Assembly (NCBI GenBank): GCA_002432715.1
Contig: DJGJ01000054.1
Location: 1-33,223 of the forward strand
Source of the DNA: Sphaerochaeta sp. UBA5849
GTDB taxonomy: Bacteria; Spirochaetota; Spirochaetia; Sphaerochaetales; Sphaerochaetaceae
Reading direction: 5' to 3'
Length of the DNA: 33,223 nt
The first letter of the stretch is position 1. Each line of letters starts with the position of its first letter. The notes beneath the pieces were generated by a model. The model searched no databases, was not told the DNA's origin, and saw only the letters and a program-made list of their open reading frames with translations. Positions 31,096 to 33,223 of this stretch are shown in pieces. The translations under genes and the position numbers were made by a program.

Positions 31096-31115
31096 CAGCT
31101 GGGAGGTAGGGACTC

Positions 31116-32756
31116 ATGGCGTTCATAAAAGTGCAGAAACTGGTCAGAAATGAGGATGGGAGTGTCAGGTCGGGCAGCGCCGCGATCATGACTACCGAAT
31201 ACGACTCCTCATACAAAGGGCGGTCCCGTCATAGCACCAGAGAGAAGCTTGGAAAAGTTATATCTCTAGATGCCACAGGGAAAAGTGGGGTATTCCTGTC
31301 TCCGACCAGAGGGCTTGTAGCCTATGATTCGGTATCCGATACCTTTGAAATCATTGGAAAGGAAGATTCAAGGATCAAGGGCAGCAGCCTCTTTGCGGAG
31401 CCCGAAATTCATACTGTTTTCGGTGATGTCTACCTCTTCCTCCAGTTTTGTCAAAAATCAGGCCTGCTCAGGGTTCTACGGACGGCTTTTTCACAAGATA
31501 AGGAGTACGAGAGGGTTCTTTCGCATCTGCTTCACTCGGTCCTGAAGGACGGGTCCAGGGTCTCTTGCGACGATTTCATTGGGAAATCCTTCGCTTCCTA
31601 TCTTTTTGATGAGATCCCCTCCGGTTCCCTTGGGAGCGATACCGTATACTTCTCCCTGATGGGCGAAGACACAAGCAGGGTTGCCTTCTTCAAGGCGTTT
31701 GTCTCCCATATGAGAAAAACCGATCCTGGGTTTGGCACCAGTTGCTATGTTGATTCGACACCCTTGCCCAACACCATCCGGGACAACCCGTTCAACGCCC
31801 TGTGCAGCCATGGGATAGAATCCACCTCCATCCAGACAAGGCTGGTACTCGTATTGGATGATAAGACGGGTTTCCCCGTATGGTATTCAATTATACCCGG
31901 CAACGTCCTGGACCTGGGCACCCTCCAATCGACCATGGAGGATGTGGCAGAAACCCTTGATATCTGCATCAACAATTTCGTCCTTGATGCAGGGTATGCA
32001 AGCAAGGCCCTGATCGAGGCTTTCCATTGTGGGAACGAGAAGGGAAAAACCATGACCGTGCGCATGCCTGCAAAGAACGGCTATCCGCACAAGACTCTCT
32101 ACCACCAGGCAAGGAAGCTGATGGGTAATGCCAAGTATGAGTTCATCCGCCAGGGCCACACCTATTTCGGCAAGCATTTCGAGACCGACATCTTCGGGCT
32201 CAAGATGCATGCCTATGTATATGTGGACAAGGACAATGCTCTGGAAGGGAGCAGGAACTACCGCCTGAAGCATGAGGATGAATACCAAGCTATGACAGAC
32301 AAGGAGAAGAACTGGACCTCGGTACGATTCGGCTTCTTCATCCTTCTATCCACCGAGCTGAAGGAACCTGACGCCAAGCTGGACGACTACTTTGGCAGAA
32401 CCCAGATCGAGACAGTGTTCAAGACCAGCAAGGAGTACCTGAACCTCCTGCCGCTTTCCAAATGGTCGGATCTTACAGTCAGGGGGAAGATTCTCTCTGA
32501 TATCATATCGACCATCGCCTTGCTGCAGCTGAGGAAAACACTCTCAGGGCCTGGAATCTCCACGTGCAAGCTTATCGGGAAGACCCAGTCGCTCATGTGT
32601 ACAAAGAAGAAGGATGGTACGGTGATTGTTGAAGTGCCGAACAAGCAGGTCAGGGATTTCTATCAGGAGCTGAAGGTGAAAGTGCCATCTTCACTAAACC
32701 TGAAGGAGTTCAAGGTCGATACCCTGAAGCTGAAAGCTAACGTGTCAAAAAAATGA
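31116..32756 (+). CDS. IS4-superfamily DDE transposase
   Basis: A 546-residue transposase. The catalytic triad is Asp213 (CYVDSTPLPN), Asp291 (FVLDAGYASK) and Glu432 (FGRTQIETVF). The Y-(2)-R-(3)-E-(6)-K signature of the IS4 group is complete: Tyr425, Arg428, Glu432, Lys439. DNPFNALCSHGIES and VWYSIIPGNVLDLGTL are typical of IS1634-like members, and the length (530-570 usual) agrees. GGGAGG lies 9 nt before the ATG. The reading frame is intact from end to end. Confidence 0.93.
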   Translation: MAFIKVQKLVRNEDGSVRSGSAAIMTTEYDSSYKGRSRHSTREKLGKVISLDATGKSGVFLSPTRGLVAYDSVSDTFEIIGKEDSRIKGSSLFAEPEIHTVFGDVYLFLQFCQKSGLLRVLRTAFSQDKEYERVLSHLLHSVLKDGSRVSCDDFIGKSFASYLFDEIPSGSLGSDTVYFSLMGEDTSRVAFFKAFVSHMRKTDPGFGTSCYVDSTPLPNTIRDNPFNALCSHGIESTSIQTRLVLVLDDKTGFPVWYSIIPGNVLDLGTLQSTMEDVAETLDICINNFVLDAGYASKALIEAFHCGNEKGKTMTVRMPAKNGYPHKTLYHQARKLMGNAKYEFIRQGHTYFGKHFETDIFGLKMHAYVYVDKDNALEGSRNYRLKHEDEYQAMTDKEKNWTSVRFGFFILLSTELKEPDAKLDDYFGRTQIETVFKTSKEYLNLLPLSKWSDLTVRGKILSDIISTIALLQLRKTLSGPGISTCKLIGKTQSLMCTKKKDGTVIVEVPNKQVRDFYQELKVKVPSSLNLKEFKVDTLKLKANVSKK

Positions 32757-32763
32757 ACTGATT

Positions 32764-32792
32764 TATGGTTCTACTTTTGGGTTTATCGTAGG
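32764..32792 (-). repeat. IS terminal inverted repeat, right
   Basis: 29 bp ending in ATCGTAGG, the perfect inverted copy of the left repeat. It begins 8 bp after the transposase stop codon. Confidence 0.92.
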
Positions 32793-32797
32793 TTTAT
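32793..32797. repeat. Target site duplication, right copy
   Basis: TTTAT, matching 30939-30943. Confidence 0.8.
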
Positions 32798-32821
32798 GGT
32801 CTTGACGTCCTCAAAGCATAG

Positions 32822-33223
32822 GCCTACGGGTGAAGAAGAGCGTTGGCATCTTACCATCAGGAAAGATTTTTGCAACCTTACACATTTTTCTGTCCTGGAT
32901 AACACAATAGACATCCTATCATGCACTGTGAGAGAAGATCCTCAACCACTCAAGTTGATACATTCTATGCTATGATGTTAGTGAATTTTTCAATGAGAGT
33001 ACCCAGAATCCCCAAATAACGGCACCAGGTTGCAAGAACGATCTTTGATCGTTATAGCTCGTAAACGTATAATCAATTTTCAAGGAAGCTGGAATCAAGC
33101 AGGAAATCATAGATGTTTACGGTCAAGATGCCATATTCGTCATACGTGGGTTGAACAATGTCACTGGTAACTATGATTTTCTTAAATGAGTCATTAATTT
33201 TGGCTCAATCATAAATCTTGTGG
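32822..33223. other. Right-edge stretch without a recognisable gene
   Basis: After the stop that ends the interrupted frame (32819-32821) no family could be recognised. A 59-codon plus-strand frame (ATG at 32796, stop near 32973) contains TGEEERWHLTIRKDFCNL; it is amino-acid balanced but has no ribosome site and starts partly in the target duplication. The last 200 bp are AT-rich. Confidence 0.4.

Larger units (their letters stand above)
30944..32792 (+). mobile_element. Complete IS4-superfamily insertion sequence (IS1634-like)
   Basis: A 1849-bp element with 29-bp perfect terminal inverted repeats, TTTAT target duplication on both sides, and one full-length transposase gene. Everything needed for movement looks intact, so it is probably a recent and active insertion. 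The family call rests on the transposase DDE/YREK motifs, its length and the 5-bp duplication. Confidence 0.9.

Noticed and set aside
32796..32975. 59-codon frame right of the IS
   Set aside because: It starts within the target duplication, has no ribosome site and no recognisable family; the pre-insertion frame reads through in a different phase.
1..33223. tRNA, rRNA or CRISPR array
   Set aside because: No cloverleaf-like stretch, rRNA signature or regularly spaced repeat was seen on reading both strands.

Overview
The window looks like chromosome from an anaerobic, saccharolytic spirochaete of the Sphaerochaeta/Treponema type. This is inferred from gene content and protein style only: a long KamA-type radical SAM protein, ribose-type sugar ABC transport with paired Gfo/Idh/MocA and xylose-isomerase-like enzymes, a LacI-type sensor fused to a kinase, and a GGDEF/HD-GYP hybrid. 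No rRNA, tRNA or CRISPR was seen, so the taxonomy is not anchored.

Layout. 1-5050 (minus strand): a sugar-sensor histidine kinase, a receiver-only response regulator, a D-2-hydroxyacid dehydrogenase and a PLP amino-acid decarboxylase with an intrinsic terminator after it. 5165-7786: a small FUSC-type membrane protein converging on a KamA-family aminomutase. 7787-8513: mostly non-coding, with a decayed pre-peptidase C-terminal domain gene. 8514-11371: a DUF2156/GNAT pair converging on an exported repeat protein. 11461-13904: a Crp/Fnr regulator divergent from a cupin/4Fe-4S membrane protein pair, then a peroxiredoxin.

14098-22666 is the metabolic heart: a LacI-type regulator, two Gfo/Idh/MocA dehydrogenases, two TIM-barrel isomerase/epimerase-like enzymes, and a complete sugar ABC transporter (ATPase, permease, binding protein), closed by a strong terminator. 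The order suggests two transcription units. Two dehydrogenases plus two TIM-barrel enzymes fit a pathway that works on a sugar through a keto intermediate (oxidise, eliminate or epimerise, rehydrate, reduce). The substrate cannot be read from sequence.

22884-28190: a CHASE3-PAS-GGDEF-HD-GYP protein, a YgeY-like M20 hydrolase and an MFS transporter whose 3' end overlaps the hydrolase. 28200-33223 is a scarred accessory end: an unexplained structured stretch, a truncated DUF4160 gene next to an intact DUF2442-HTH gene, a GNAT/hydrolase pair, a broken SDR-like gene, and a complete IS4-superfamily insertion sequence with 29-bp perfect terminal inverted repeats and a 5-bp target duplication.

The most useful pattern beyond gene content is translation start layout. 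Several genes have a good -35/-10 pair ending only 6-7 nt before the ATG and no Shine-Dalgarno sequence, while their neighbours have textbook Shine-Dalgarno sites. This suggests that leaderless mRNAs coexist with conventional ones here.
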